Shown here: one piece after another, positions 8,759 to 16,953 of the stretch
Numbering within the stretch: position 1 is the stretch's first letter
How the letters are laid out: each line of letters begins with the position of its first letter
From: Acidobacteriota bacterium
GTDB taxonomy: Bacteria; Acidobacteriota; Terriglobia; Bryobacterales; Bryobacteraceae
Length of the DNA stretch: 64,000 nt
Assembly: GCA_016213775.1 (NCBI GenBank)
Contig: JACQZR010000123.1
Span: forward strand, 1-64,000
Direction of reading: 5' to 3'
The notes under the pieces: generated by a model
The model's database searches: none
Seen by the model: the letters and a program-made list of their open reading frames with translations, nothing else
What the model was told of the DNA's origin: nothing
Translations under genes and position numbers: made by a program

Positions 8759-9490
8759 ATGCGGACATGTTCGGCGGCGATTGCCGTTCTTTGCCTGATT
8801 GGCGGTGGAAGTGCGGCGGGCGTCGATGTTGTGGATGCGCGGCAGTTGGAAGGGCGCTGGAGGGGCCAATGCAGTTGGGGATCGAACATCAAGCACACGC
8901 GGGAACCGCAGCGGTTGTTGCGGGTGTTGGACAACGACACCATCGAAGTTCTGGATTGGATTGAGGGCACGCAATCGTCCGACGATCCGCGGATGGACCA
9001 GAAGGGGTGGGTGGTGCTTTCGGGGCCGGTGCGGGTGATCGTGAAGCGGACGGGGAACGCCACGTTTGCCGATGAGGACGAGGAGTTGGTTTTGAAGTTC
9101 TCCCAAGCGGGCAGCGCACTGGAGATGGAGCGGGGCCAGGATGCGTGCAATGGGATGGGAGGCGAGTACAGCTACCAGCGGAAGGAGAAGACGATTGCTC
9201 CGAGTTTTTCGTGCGCCAAGACAAAGCATGTGCGCGAGCAGGCGGTTTGTGGAAACGCGGCGCTGGCGATTCTGGATCAGCACCTGTCGCTGGCGTATCG
9301 CGCGGCGGAGCAGCGGATCAAGTACCGCTATGGGATGGCGGCGGAGCGGACTGCGCAATTGAAGGCACTGACGACGACGCAGAACAGGTGGTCGGGCGAG
9401 GTGGGGAAATGCCAGAGCGCGCAGTGCGTGGAGCCGTTGTATGTGGGGCGGATTGAAGTGTTGTCGGCGATTGCGGCGGACGAGAAGTAA
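8759..9490 (+). CDS. Secreted protein with C-terminal LprI-like (DUF1311) domain
   Basis: The 243-residue protein has a signal peptide (residues 1-20). An N-terminal beta-rich region follows (about 25-135, with LEGRWRGQCSW and several acidic stretches). A C-terminal domain at about 150-240 matches the LprI/DUF1311 pattern: SFSCAKTK, AVCGNAALAILDQHLSLAYR, and cysteines in GKCQSAQC that would pair up. LprI-type domains inhibit lysozyme in mycobacteria and occur in many periplasmic proteins, so an envelope location is likely. The N-terminal domain is unrecognised. The ATG has only a weak upstream GAGG. The gene stands alone, with 95 bases to the next coding start. Confidence 0.72.
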   Translation: MRTCSAAIAVLCLIGGGSAAGVDVVDARQLEGRWRGQCSWGSNIKHTREPQRLLRVLDNDTIEVLDWIEGTQSSDDPRMDQKGWVVLSGPVRVIVKRTGNATFADEDEELVLKFSQAGSALEMERGQDACNGMGGEYSYQRKEKTIAPSFSCAKTKHVREQAVCGNAALAILDQHLSLAYRAAEQRIKYRYGMAAERTAQLKALTTTQNRWSGEVGKCQSAQCVEPLYVGRIEVLSAIAADEK

Positions 9491-9499
9491 TTGGCCACA

Positions 9500-9529
9500 G
9501 ATAAACGGTGATAGACGCTGATAGGCCGA
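9500..9529 (+). repeat. Three 10-bp GATA-headed direct repeats
   Basis: Three adjacent 10-base units begin GATA: GATAAACGGT, GATAGACGCT and GATAGGCCGA. They sit in the short gap after the LprI-like gene and about 56 bases before the esterase start. The 10-base period places the GATA boxes on one face of the helix. Similar degenerate CAGATAAAC-type repeats occur between genes in acidobacteria and planctomycetes (recollection, not checked here). A regulatory role is possible but not shown. Confidence 0.4.
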
Positions 9530-9585
9530 GACGCGTGTGTTCCCAAACCAGGGCGCGTAAATCGGGTATCCTGAATCCCAACAAT

Positions 9586-11445
9586 ATGAAGATTGCCATT
9601 GTGTTCCTTAGTGCGCTGGGGTTGTGCGCGCAAACCGCGGCGGAATTGAAGACGGCTCTCGACCGTCCGCTGCTCGATCCGAACCAGGCGCTGGTGGAGA
9701 CGCAGGTGTATACGGCGTCACGTGTGCCGCTGATGCCCACCATGGCGAGTGCGGTGGAATGGGATCGCTATGCGGCGAAGCTGCGGCAGCGCGTGTTGGA
9801 CGAGGTGGTGTTTCGCGGACGGGCGCGGGAGTGGCGGACACCGGGTCGCAAGGTGGAATGGACTGAGACTATTGCGGGCACGGGGTACAAGCTGCGTAAA
9901 TTCCGTTTCGAGATTGTTCCGGGATTCTGGACTTCGGGGTTGCTCTATGAGCCCGAGGTGCTGGCCGGCAAGGTCCCCGTGGTGATGAACGTGAACGGCC
10001 ATGAGGGGACCGGGATCGCTACTCCTTACATCCAGCAGCGATGCATGAATCTGGCGCGGCGCGGCATGCTGGCGGTGAACGTGGAATGGATCGGGATGGG
10101 GCAGTTGAAGGTGGACGACAATGTACACTACCGGCTGGCGCAGATCGATCTGACGGGCACGGGCGGGCTGGCGGTGTTTTACCTTCTGATGGAGCGAACG
10201 CTGGACATCGTGTTGGGACATGCGAATGCCGATGCGGAGCGCGTGGCGGTGACCGGGCTGTCGGGCGGCGGATGGCAGACGACGATGATCAGCTCGCTGG
10301 ATACGCGGGTGAAGGTGGTGGTGCCGGTGGCGGGACACTCGAGTTACGTGACGCGGGCGCAATGGCCGGATCTGGATTTGGGGGACAGCGAGCAGACGCC
10401 GGTGGATCTGGCCTCGGTGGCCGATTACACGCATTTGACGGCGATGGTCGCGCCGCGTCCGCTGATGCTGATTAACAACGCGAAGGACAACTGTTGTTTC
10501 CGCGCCGATTACGCGGTGGGACCGCTGCTGCAGAGCGCGCGGCAGGTGTTCGCATTGTACGGCGCCACGGACCGGCTGCGGCATTATGTGAATCACAGCA
10601 AGGGTCACAATTACGATGAGTACAGTCGCGAGGAGTTGTACCGGTTCCTGCGCGATCAGTTCTTTGCCGGTGATGAGAAATATCCGTTGAAGGAGATGGC
10701 GATGGAGGGCGAGGTTCGCAAGCCGGAGTTGTTGTTGTCGCCGCTGCCGGCGGAGAACGCCACACTTCATTCGCTAGCGCTGGGGATGTCGCAGGGATTG
10801 CCGCGGCGTGGGGGCGCGTCGCGCGAGCGTCTGGCGGAAATTGTCCGGGCGCAAACGTTGACGATGGACGCGCGCGAGGTGGACCGGCAGGCCGATACGA
10901 TTTGGTGGAGGCTCAGGCTAGGGGGCGCATGGCATGTGCCGGCGGTGGAGGCCGGACCGCCGAATGCGCGCGAGGTAGTGATCCTGATGGGGGATGGCGG
11001 CAAGGCGTCGCTGTCGAAGGAGATGGCAGAGCTGATCGCGCAGGGTAAGCGAGTAATTGCGATCGATCCGTTTTCGTACGGGGAAGGGAAGTTGGGAAGG
11101 CGCGAGTTTCTGTTTGCCATGCTGTTGTCCGGTTTGGGGGAGAGGCCATTAGGGTTGGAGGCGAGTCAGGTGGCGGCTATTGCACGATGGCAGAAGGCGA
11201 GAGGGAGGGTGGTGTCGGTGGAGTCGCATGGACGGCGGACGGGGTTGGTGGCGGTGACGGCTGGGGCGCTGGAGGCGGAATCGATTGTTGCGGTGCGAAC
11301 AGTGGGGGGATTGCGGAGTTTGCGGCAGATCCTGGAGGAGAACTTGACAGTGGACAAGTACTATGAGTTTTTCACATTCGGATTGATGGAGTGGTTTGAG
11401 CTGGATGATGTAACGAGATTGGCGAAGCATGCGGTTGTTGAGTAA
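9586..11445 (+). CDS. Secreted tandem alpha/beta-hydrolase, acetyl-xylan-esterase-like
   Basis: The 619-residue protein starts with a short signal peptide (ending near CAQTA, residue 17). The first domain carries an alpha/beta-hydrolase triad: nucleophile S226 in GLSGGG, D301 in NNAKDNCC, and H341 in KGHNYDEYS. Upstream VVMNVNGHEG supplies the oxyanion region. This resembles the Axe/dienelactone-type esterases of polysaccharide degraders. Residues about 460-619 (VVILMGDGG, VIAIDPFSYGEG, then VSVESHGRRTG where a nucleophile elbow would be) look like a second, apparently inactive hydrolase domain. The start at 9586 is preferred over upstream frames because the signal peptide begins there. Deacetylation of plant glycans is the likely role; this is inference. 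Confidence 0.8.
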   Translation: MKIAIVFLSALGLCAQTAAELKTALDRPLLDPNQALVETQVYTASRVPLMPTMASAVEWDRYAAKLRQRVLDEVVFRGRAREWRTPGRKVEWTETIAGTGYKLRKFRFEIVPGFWTSGLLYEPEVLAGKVPVVMNVNGHEGTGIATPYIQQRCMNLARRGMLAVNVEWIGMGQLKVDDNVHYRLAQIDLTGTGGLAVFYLLMERTLDIVLGHANADAERVAVTGLSGGGWQTTMISSLDTRVKVVVPVAGHSSYVTRAQWPDLDLGDSEQTPVDLASVADYTHLTAMVAPRPLMLINNAKDNCCFRADYAVGPLLQSARQVFALYGATDRLRHYVNHSKGHNYDEYSREELYRFLRDQFFAGDEKYPLKEMAMEGEVRKPELLLSPLPAENATLHSLALGMSQGLPRRGGASRERLAEIVRAQTLTMDAREVDRQADTIWWRLRLGGAWHVPAVEAGPPNAREVVILMGDGGKASLSKEMAELIAQGKRVIAIDPFSYGEGKLGRREFLFAMLLSGLGERPLGLEASQVAAIARWQKARGRVVSVESHGRRTGLVAVTAGALEAESIVAVRTVGGLRSLRQILEENLTVDKYYEFFTFGLMEWFELDDVTRLAKHAVVE

Positions 11446-11551
11446 TCCTGATTTCGCTGAGGACTACGGACATGGCGAAAAAGACCTTAGTCCCAGGCTT
11501 GGTCTACAGCGGGAATTGAGGTCGCCGATATGAAGAATCAAAGACTCTTCC

Positions 11552-12295
11552 ATGGCGCTCGACATTCGGCAATGCTACGAGATTCTGGACCTTCAGGAGA
11601 ACGCGACCTCTGACGAAGCTAAGCGGGCATACAGGCAACTGATCAAACAATGGCATCCGGATTTGCACATAAACGATCAAGGTAAGAGGGTGGTGTGCGA
11701 GGAGAAATCGCGGATGATAACGGAGGCGTACCGGCAATTGGAACCGCTCTTACGGCTTGGGACGAGCAGCGGGCGAGCGTTCGTGTGGCCGCAGGACCGG
11801 CCATCGAAGCCGACCCCGATCGGGAAGTTGGAGCCGGTGCGGGTGAACTTCCGCTGGGGGTATGCCGACAGCATGGGGCGAGTGTTCATCCCGGCGGTGT
11901 ATGAGACGGCGGCGGAGTTTTGCGAGGGGTTGGCGGCGGTGTCCACGGAGGACGGTTTCGGATACATCGACGAGAGTGGGGCGGTGAAGATCTCACTGCG
12001 ATTCTCGTATGCGGATCAATTTGTGGAGGGGCGTGCGTTGGTGCAGTTCGGCAAATACGGGTATATCAACCGCGTGGGGGACTGGGTGGTGAAGCCGCGG
12101 TTTCAGGCGGGGACGCGTTTTCAGGAAGGCGTGGCGGCGGTGAGGATGGAAGGGAAGTGGGGTTATATCAAAGCCAATGGAGATTGGTTTGTACTGCCTC
12201 GATTCGAAGAAGCGCGGCCGTTTGAGAACGGGCGTGCGTATGCGATCCTGAACGGGCGTCCGGTGGTGCTGGGGCGCAACGGGCAGGTGTGCTAA
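11552..12295 (+). CDS. J-domain protein with WG (KWG) beta-repeats
   Basis: The 247-residue cytoplasmic protein has an N-terminal J-domain (residues 4-67) with the invariant HPD at 35-37, which stimulates DnaK ATPase activity. From about residue 88 to the end there are four WG-type repeats (RWGYADSMGRVFIP, FGYIDESGAVKI, KYGYINRVGDWVVKP, KWGYIKANGDWFVLP), a beta-propeller-like or solenoid module of unknown ligand. No signal peptide or membrane segment is visible. The combination suggests a co-chaperone that uses the WG repeats to recruit a client to DnaK. It is convergent with the next gene; the two stop codons overlap by 4 bp. The J-domain call is certain; the client is unknown. Confidence 0.85.
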   Translation: MALDIRQCYEILDLQENATSDEAKRAYRQLIKQWHPDLHINDQGKRVVCEEKSRMITEAYRQLEPLLRLGTSSGRAFVWPQDRPSKPTPIGKLEPVRVNFRWGYADSMGRVFIPAVYETAAEFCEGLAAVSTEDGFGYIDESGAVKISLRFSYADQFVEGRALVQFGKYGYINRVGDWVVKPRFQAGTRFQEGVAAVRMEGKWGYIKANGDWFVLPRFEEARPFENGRAYAILNGRPVVLGRNGQVC

Positions 12296-14424
12296 TCGAA
12301 GTCGACGGCGAGGATTTCGTGATCGAGGACTGAAGGTACGCGGGCCTCGATCCAGCCATCCTTGACCGTGGAATCGGCGGTGCGGTTGGCGGCGAGCAGG
12401 TGGACCTTTTTCGCTTTGCGGTTGGCGGGGAGTTTCACTTTGACTCGTTGTTCGCCGATGGGGATCAGCTCACGATAGGGGCCTTTCATGGTCATTGGGT
12501 TGGTCATGTTGACGAGGTGCACTGTGAGCGAGGAGGCCTGTTGCCACACCGTGACGTCGACGAATCCCTGGCCGGTGACGGTGACCGGGCGCTCGCCGCG
12601 GGTGGCCCAATCGACGGCGTTGCGCAGTAGCAGTCCGTGGTCGCGGGTGAGGATGTCCCAGAAGATGCGGTCGATGTCCCAGTTGAAGTAGGCGATGCGG
12701 GAGCGGCCGTTTTCGCGGAGGAAGAGTTCGGGTGTGCCGGGTTCGGGGCCGCGCGGGTAGACCATTTCCATTGGCAGATCGGGGTAGGCGGGGATGAGGG
12801 TGACGGGCTTCTGTGTGAACTGTGTGGTGGGGGTGACGTCGAGGCGGCGGACTCCGTGGATGATGCGTGGGGCGTCTTCCAGGCCCTTGAGCATCGGGTG
12901 CGGATGGTTGAGACGGAGGTAGGCGTTCTTCATCGGACCTTCGATGCGGCCGTTGTATTTCACTCCTAAAAGATCTGTTAGTCCGAAGTTGGGCCGGCGC
13001 TCGCCCCACTCGTTGTAGAGCGAGGTTTCGTGAGTGGCGATGATGGAACCGCCGCGGGCGGCGTAGTCTTTGAGCTTGGCGCATTGCGCATCGGAAAGAG
13101 CGGCGATGTTGGGGAGGATGAGGACCTTGAAGGCGCTGGTGTGGGCGGGGTCGAGGAGGCGGTCGTGCACCATCTCGAACGGGATTCGGGCTTCAAGCAG
13201 TGCCTGATACCAGCCGAGGGTGTGGTCTTCGACGGTGCGGGCGGCGTTCTCGCCTCCGTAGTAGGTGGCGGTCTGTTGCGAGTAGACGAGGCCGACATCA
13301 GCGATGGGACGTTCGTTGCGCAGGTAGCGTTCCCACTTGTGGAGGTTCGAATAGATCTGTTCGACGGGCTTCATCCAGCGGGCGTCGTGGACGGAGCCGG
13401 AGAATTTGGTCCACCAGGGGCGGAGTCCGTTGGCGACGCCTTCGGCCACCCAGATGCGGAGCTCGGCATCGGATTGCACGGAGTCTTTCCAGCGGTAGGT
13501 CTCTTCGTTACCGACGCTGAAGATGCCGACGATAGCTTTGCGGCCGAGGGTGGCGCGGTATTCCTTGCCGTTCTTGCCGTTGGCCCAGGGCGCCATTACG
13601 CCGTGACGCGCCTGGCGATCAGCGAACAATGTGGGCGCGAGCTCGCCGATGGTTTTCATGTCGAGGCTGCTCATCGCCCCGCCACCGGCATTGGCGATGT
13701 AGCGGGCGTTGGGGTTGATCTTGCGGATCTCGGCGTCCCAGAGATGCCAGAGATCGAAGAGGCGGTTTTCGCGCCAAAGGATGTAGGCGCGGCGAGCGGG
13801 ATCAAGCGGATTGTTGGTGCGCGGGAGATCGAGGCCAGAGGCTTGGCGGAAGTTCTCCTGGCAGTGACGGCAGTAGCACATGCCGGACCCGGCCCAGCGG
13901 TTGGTGAAGATGCCGTCCACTTTGTACATCGTCGTGATTTCGCGGTGGACTTCAGTGAGGAAATCGAAGTTGTAGGGACCGAGGGCGCAGGAGATCCAGA
14001 GGGACGGGTCGGAGGCGTGGCGGCGCGGATTGCCGCGGGCATCGACGGCGATCCAATCGGGGTGCGCCTTCGCGGCGTCCTCGTGGAGGGCGTGCGGATC
14101 GGTGCGGGCGATGACCACCATGTTGAGCTTGCGGCATCCGGCGAGGAGATCGCCAAAGGTGTCGCGATTGCCGAGCCACTGGCTGCGGTGGTGGAGCGGG
14201 ATCTTCGTCGGGTAATAGGCAACGACGCCGCCGGCAGAGAGTGTGATGGCGTCGGAGTGGAGGCGGGCGAAATAGTCGAGCCAGAACTTGATGTCGAGCT
14301 TTGGCGGGTCGTCTTCAGTGAGGGTGAGTTGCGACCAGCGCATAGGGCGGTCGAACCAATCGGCTTTTGTGGTGGGTTGGGCCGCAAGTGCGGCCTGCGT
14401 AGCGAGGAAGGTCCGGCGAGTCAT
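12292..14424 (-). CDS. Tat-exported glycoside-hydrolase-like protein with beta-galactosidase trimerisation-type domain
   Basis: The 710-residue protein has a Tat-like signal (MTRRTFLATQAALAA). The N-terminal half is TIM-barrel-like (about 25-380): WLDYFARLHSDAITLS, ARTDPHALHEDAAKAHPDW, VDGIFTNRWAGSGMCYCRHC, which matches the hypothetical glycoside hydrolase (GHL6-type) pattern. A Rossmann-like segment (about 405-560: KVLILPNIAALSDAQCAKLKDYAARGGSIIATH) resembles the beta-galactosidase trimerisation/GATase-like domain, and a C-terminal beta-sandwich follows. It probably acts on an exported-compartment glycan; substrate and catalytic acids are not identifiable. Its start is 57 bp from the divergent mazEF pair. 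Alpha-L-fucosidase- or GH42-like annotations are alternatives. Confidence 0.75.
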   Translation of the reverse strand: MTRRTFLATQAALAAQPTTKADWFDRPMRWSQLTLTEDDPPKLDIKFWLDYFARLHSDAITLSAGGVVAYYPTKIPLHHRSQWLGNRDTFGDLLAGCRKLNMVVIARTDPHALHEDAAKAHPDWIAVDARGNPRRHASDPSLWISCALGPYNFDFLTEVHREITTMYKVDGIFTNRWAGSGMCYCRHCQENFRQASGLDLPRTNNPLDPARRAYILWRENRLFDLWHLWDAEIRKINPNARYIANAGGGAMSSLDMKTIGELAPTLFADRQARHGVMAPWANGKNGKEYRATLGRKAIVGIFSVGNEETYRWKDSVQSDAELRIWVAEGVANGLRPWWTKFSGSVHDARWMKPVEQIYSNLHKWERYLRNERPIADVGLVYSQQTATYYGGENAARTVEDHTLGWYQALLEARIPFEMVHDRLLDPAHTSAFKVLILPNIAALSDAQCAKLKDYAARGGSIIATHETSLYNEWGERRPNFGLTDLLGVKYNGRIEGPMKNAYLRLNHPHPMLKGLEDAPRIIHGVRRLDVTPTTQFTQKPVTLIPAYPDLPMEMVYPRGPEPGTPELFLRENGRSRIAYFNWDIDRIFWDILTRDHGLLLRNAVDWATRGERPVTVTGQGFVDVTVWQQASSLTVHLVNMTNPMTMKGPYRELIPIGEQRVKVKLPANRKAKKVHLLAANRTADSTVKDGWIEARVPSVLDHEILAVDFD

Positions 14425-14458
14425 GCATTCAGGTTTATCATGTTTGCAGTAGGGTGGG

Positions 14459-14468
14459 GAGTATACTC
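14459..14468. promoter_or_regulatory. Palindromic operator candidate for mazEF
   Basis: The perfect 10-bp palindrome GAGTATACTC contains a TATACT that could serve as the -10 box, ending 14 bases before the mazE ATG. MazE-type antitoxins autoregulate by binding palindromes at their own promoter, so this is a plausible operator/-10 overlap. No good -35 is seen at 16-18 bases spacing. Confidence 0.4.
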
Positions 14469-14481
14469 AAAGTAGATACAC

Positions 14482-14730
14482 ATGCGAAATGAATCCATAG
14501 TTTCGAAATGGGGCAACAGTTTGGCAATCCGTATTCCGCTGGCGCTCGCCAGACAAGCCAACCTCGGGGAAGGCGATTCTGTTTCGCTTGCGCTTCAACG
14601 GAACGGGGGCATCGTACTGCGTCCGACGCGGCGAAGGTACCAGTTGTCGGAGCTTGCCGGCCGGATCACGCCGAAGAACCGTCATGGGGAAACAGACTGG
14701 GGAAGGCCGGCGGGTGAGGAAGTCTGGTGA
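14482..14730 (+). CDS. mazE: MazE-type antitoxin (AbrB/SpoVT swapped-hairpin fold)
   Basis: The 82-residue protein has the AbrB-like N-terminus SIVSKWGNSLAIRIPLALAR and GEGDSVSLALQRNGGIVLRP (residues 5-49), the DNA-binding swapped-hairpin barrel. A flexible C-terminal tail (50-82) should bind and inhibit the toxin. It overlaps the downstream toxin gene by 4 bp (GTGA), which fixes their coupling. A palindromic site lies just upstream. MazE/MazF is an established type II toxin-antitoxin pair: the antitoxin is labile and autoregulates the operon. Confidence 0.88.
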   Translation: MRNESIVSKWGNSLAIRIPLALARQANLGEGDSVSLALQRNGGIVLRPTRRRYQLSELAGRITPKNRHGETDWGRPAGEEVW

Positions 14731-15068
14731 AAGGCGTCTTCGTGCCGGATGCCGGCGATTTCGTTTGGCTGACCTTCGACCCACAGGCAGGCCGGGAGCA
14801 GGCAGGACGACGCCCGGTGCTGGTGCTGAGTCCAAAGATATACAACGCAAAATCCGGACTCGCGCTGGCATGTCCGATCACAAGTCAAGTCAAAGGATAT
14901 CCTTTCGAAGTGGCCGTTCCGGAAGGCGTGGGCGCAAGCGGGGTGATTCTGGCGGATCACGTGAAGAGCATCGACTGGAAGGCGCGCAAGGCAGAACGGT
15001 TCGGGCGGTGCACCAATGAAGTGATGGACGAGGTGCTGGCGAGGTTGGCGCCGTTGCTGGGGTATTGA
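14727..15068 (+). CDS. mazF: MazF/PemK-type mRNA interferase toxin
   Basis: The 113-residue protein begins with GTG overlapping the antitoxin stop. Its motifs are those of the MazF/PemK ribonuclease family: GDFVWLTFDPQAGREQAGRRPVLVLS near the start (with the conserved Arg), ACPITSQVKGYPFEV in the middle (Thr/Ser of the active site), and VILADHVKSIDWKAR. It would cleave mRNA at short specific sequences when released from MazE. Full family length and intact motifs suggest it is functional. It is convergent with the SDR gene, with a gap of only 17 bases. Confidence 0.9.
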   Translation: MKGVFVPDAGDFVWLTFDPQAGREQAGRRPVLVLSPKIYNAKSGLALACPITSQVKGYPFEVAVPEGVGASGVILADHVKSIDWKARKAERFGRCTNEVMDEVLARLAPLLGY

Positions 15069-15085
15069 GTTGGAGGGACTTCCTG

Positions 15086-15850
15086 CTACACCATGAACAT
15101 GCCGCCGTTGATTTCGATGGTCTGGCCGTGGATATAGCGTGACGCGTCGGAGCAGAGGAAGAGGATGGTGTCGGCGACTTCTTCGTCGCTGCCGAGTTTG
15201 CCGGCGGGGGTCATCTTCAACATGTTGTCGAGCATTTCGCGCGAGCTGAAGACCTGGTGGAAATGATTGTCGACGGTGCCGGGGCTGACAGCGTTGACGC
15301 GGACGCCCTTGGGGGCGAGCTCCTTGGCCATGCCTTTGGTGACGCAGGCGACGGCGGCTTTGGATGCGGCGTAGATGGCCGCGCCGGGGCCCCCGCCGTT
15401 GCGGGCGGCGATGGAGCTGAGGTTGACGATGACGCCCCAGCCTTTGCGAACCATGGCGGGCGCGCATTCCTGTCCGACGAACCAGGCACTGCGGAAGTTG
15501 AGGTCCATCACGCGATCAAACAGGTCTTCTGGGAAATCGACGAAACTGCTGCGTTGGACGAGGAAGCCGGCGTTGTTGACGAGGATGTCCACTTCGGGCG
15601 CAGTGGCACGGAGAGCGTCGCGGAACCCGCGGATTCCGGCGGGAGTGCTGAGGTCGGCCTGAAGCGCTTCAGTGGCAGCGCCGGCTGCTTTGATGCGCTG
15701 CATCACCTGCTGCGCGCCTTCGGCATGGGAGTTGTAATGAATGACTACGCGGGAGCAGCCGTTGGCGGCGAGGGCGACAGCGGTGGCCGCACCAATGCCG
15801 CGGGAAGCGCCCGTGACGAGCGCGGTTTTTCCGTTGAGTTCTGAAAGCAT
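15086..15850 (-). CDS. Short-chain dehydrogenase/reductase (FabG/KduD-like)
   Basis: The 254-residue classical SDR has the cofactor motif TGASRGIG (13-20), NNAG (92-95), the catalytic Ser at about 145/146, Y160 and K164 (YAASK), and the C-terminal INGG motif. Cofactor preference is not clear from the loop after beta-2. As the last gene of the six-gene operon, 6 bp after an oligogalacturonate-lyase-like gene, it may reduce or oxidise a keto-sugar intermediate, as KduD does in pectin breakdown. That is inference from position; FabG-type 3-oxoacyl reductase activity is an alternative. No signal peptide: cytoplasmic. Confidence 0.85.
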   Translation of the reverse strand: MLSELNGKTALVTGASRGIGAATAVALAANGCSRVVIHYNSHAEGAQQVMQRIKAAGAATEALQADLSTPAGIRGFRDALRATAPEVDILVNNAGFLVQRSSFVDFPEDLFDRVMDLNFRSAWFVGQECAPAMVRKGWGVIVNLSSIAARNGGGPGAAIYAASKAAVACVTKGMAKELAPKGVRVNAVSPGTVDNHFHQVFSSREMLDNMLKMTPAGKLGSDEEVADTILFLCSDASRYIHGQTIEINGGMFMV

Positions 15851-15856
15851 GAACTT

Positions 15857-16933
15857 CTACGATTCCGTTTTTTCGATGAACTTGTCAACCACGATGGAGT
15901 AGATGGCGGGCTTGCCGTGACGGTCGCTCTGGAAGTAGATGCGCTGGCTGGTGGGGGAGAAGACGGGGTGAACGGACTTGGGGTCGGAGGCTTTGTGCTC
16001 GCAGACGGTGAGTTCGCGCCGGGTTTGGCGGAGCATGATGAGGATGTAGGGCTGCGCCACGCTGCGGCTGGCGGCGACGAGGACGGAGCCATCGACGTTG
16101 CGCTGGAAATTGTGGAACTGGCTGGTGAGAGTGACTTCCTTGTCCTGGCGCGTGTCGGGCACCACTTCGCGCAGGTAGACGCTGTTGCCTTTGGGGGCGA
16201 GGTAGCTCACCGTGCGGCCGTCGACAGACCATAATGCCGCGCCGGGGCTCGGGACCATTGTGCCGAGTTGGAGATCGTTCTTGCCGTCGTAGTGGACGAG
16301 GCAGAGCGTGGTGTCCTTTTGATAGAGCACGCTGGCGCGGCGCGGGCGTGTTTGCGGATGGCGAAGTTCCCCCTCGTGTTCGATTAGGGTTGTGGCAGCG
16401 CCTCCTGCGACGCCGACGAGGCGGAGGCGCGATTTCGTGCCCTGCTTTTCGATGAGGGCGATGTTTACGCCGTCGCCCGAAATGCTGAAGCCATCGCCCA
16501 ATTCCCAACCTTCGGGGACGCGGTAGACCTGGCGCTCCTTCAGCGTGGAGAGCGGGGCGAGGTAGACCGATTGGCCATCGGCGTAGACGAAGGTGCGTTC
16601 GTCGGGCAGGAGGTTGAGGGAGCCTGAGTGCAGTCTGGTGGCGGCGGTGAGTTGTTTCGCTTCGCCGGATTTGAGCTCGTAGCGGAAGGCCTGGAGACCG
16701 TCGCCACGGTCGGAGGCGAAGAGGAAGAATGCGCCGCGTCTGGCGATGGAACGGGCGTAGGGAAGCGGCCAATAACTGGGGAATTGCGGGTCTGTGAAGC
16801 GTTCCACCAGGAACTCGGTGGCGGGGTCGGCATAGCGGACGCCTTCGGCGGTGAACACCTGTCCCTTCTGCGCGGCGCGCAGGCGGGCGAAGGGAAGGGA
16901 TGCCAGAAGGATGCGCCGGGACACCGGGCTCAT
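15857..16933 (-). CDS. Oligogalacturonate-lyase-like beta-propeller protein
   Basis: The 358-residue protein has a Ser/Arg N-terminus (SPVSRRILLASLPFARLRA) that could be an export signal, then a seven-bladed propeller. Blades resemble Ogl (PL22): SGEAKQLTAATRL, LKERQVYRVPEGWELGDG, GELRHPQTRP, and the last blade VHPVFSPTSQRIYFQSDRHGK. From memory of characterised Ogl proteins, several metal or active-site histidines are matched (RHPQ, LVHYDG, FHNF, VHP), but the position usually in a THEFW-like motif reads GAALW here, so one conserved His is missing. It may act on unsaturated uronides or only bind them. It lies between the glycosidase-like gene (20 bp) and the SDR gene (6 bp). Confidence 0.65.
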   Translation of the reverse strand: MSPVSRRILLASLPFARLRAAQKGQVFTAEGVRYADPATEFLVERFTDPQFPSYWPLPYARSIARRGAFFLFASDRGDGLQAFRYELKSGEAKQLTAATRLHSGSLNLLPDERTFVYADGQSVYLAPLSTLKERQVYRVPEGWELGDGFSISGDGVNIALIEKQGTKSRLRLVGVAGGAATTLIEHEGELRHPQTRPRRASVLYQKDTTLCLVHYDGKNDLQLGTMVPSPGAALWSVDGRTVSYLAPKGNSVYLREVVPDTRQDKEVTLTSQFHNFQRNVDGSVLVAASRSVAQPYILIMLRQTRRELTVCEHKASDPKSVHPVFSPTSQRIYFQSDRHGKPAIYSIVVDKFIEKTES

Positions 16934-16953
16934 AGTTCCATCTTAGCTGCCAT

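Noticed and set aside
13030-14475. 481-codon plus-strand open frame opposite the glycosidase-like gene
   Set aside because: Gly/Val/Asp-rich shadow of the minus-strand gene; no ribosome site or domain, and the minus frame has a Tat signal and recognisable motifs.
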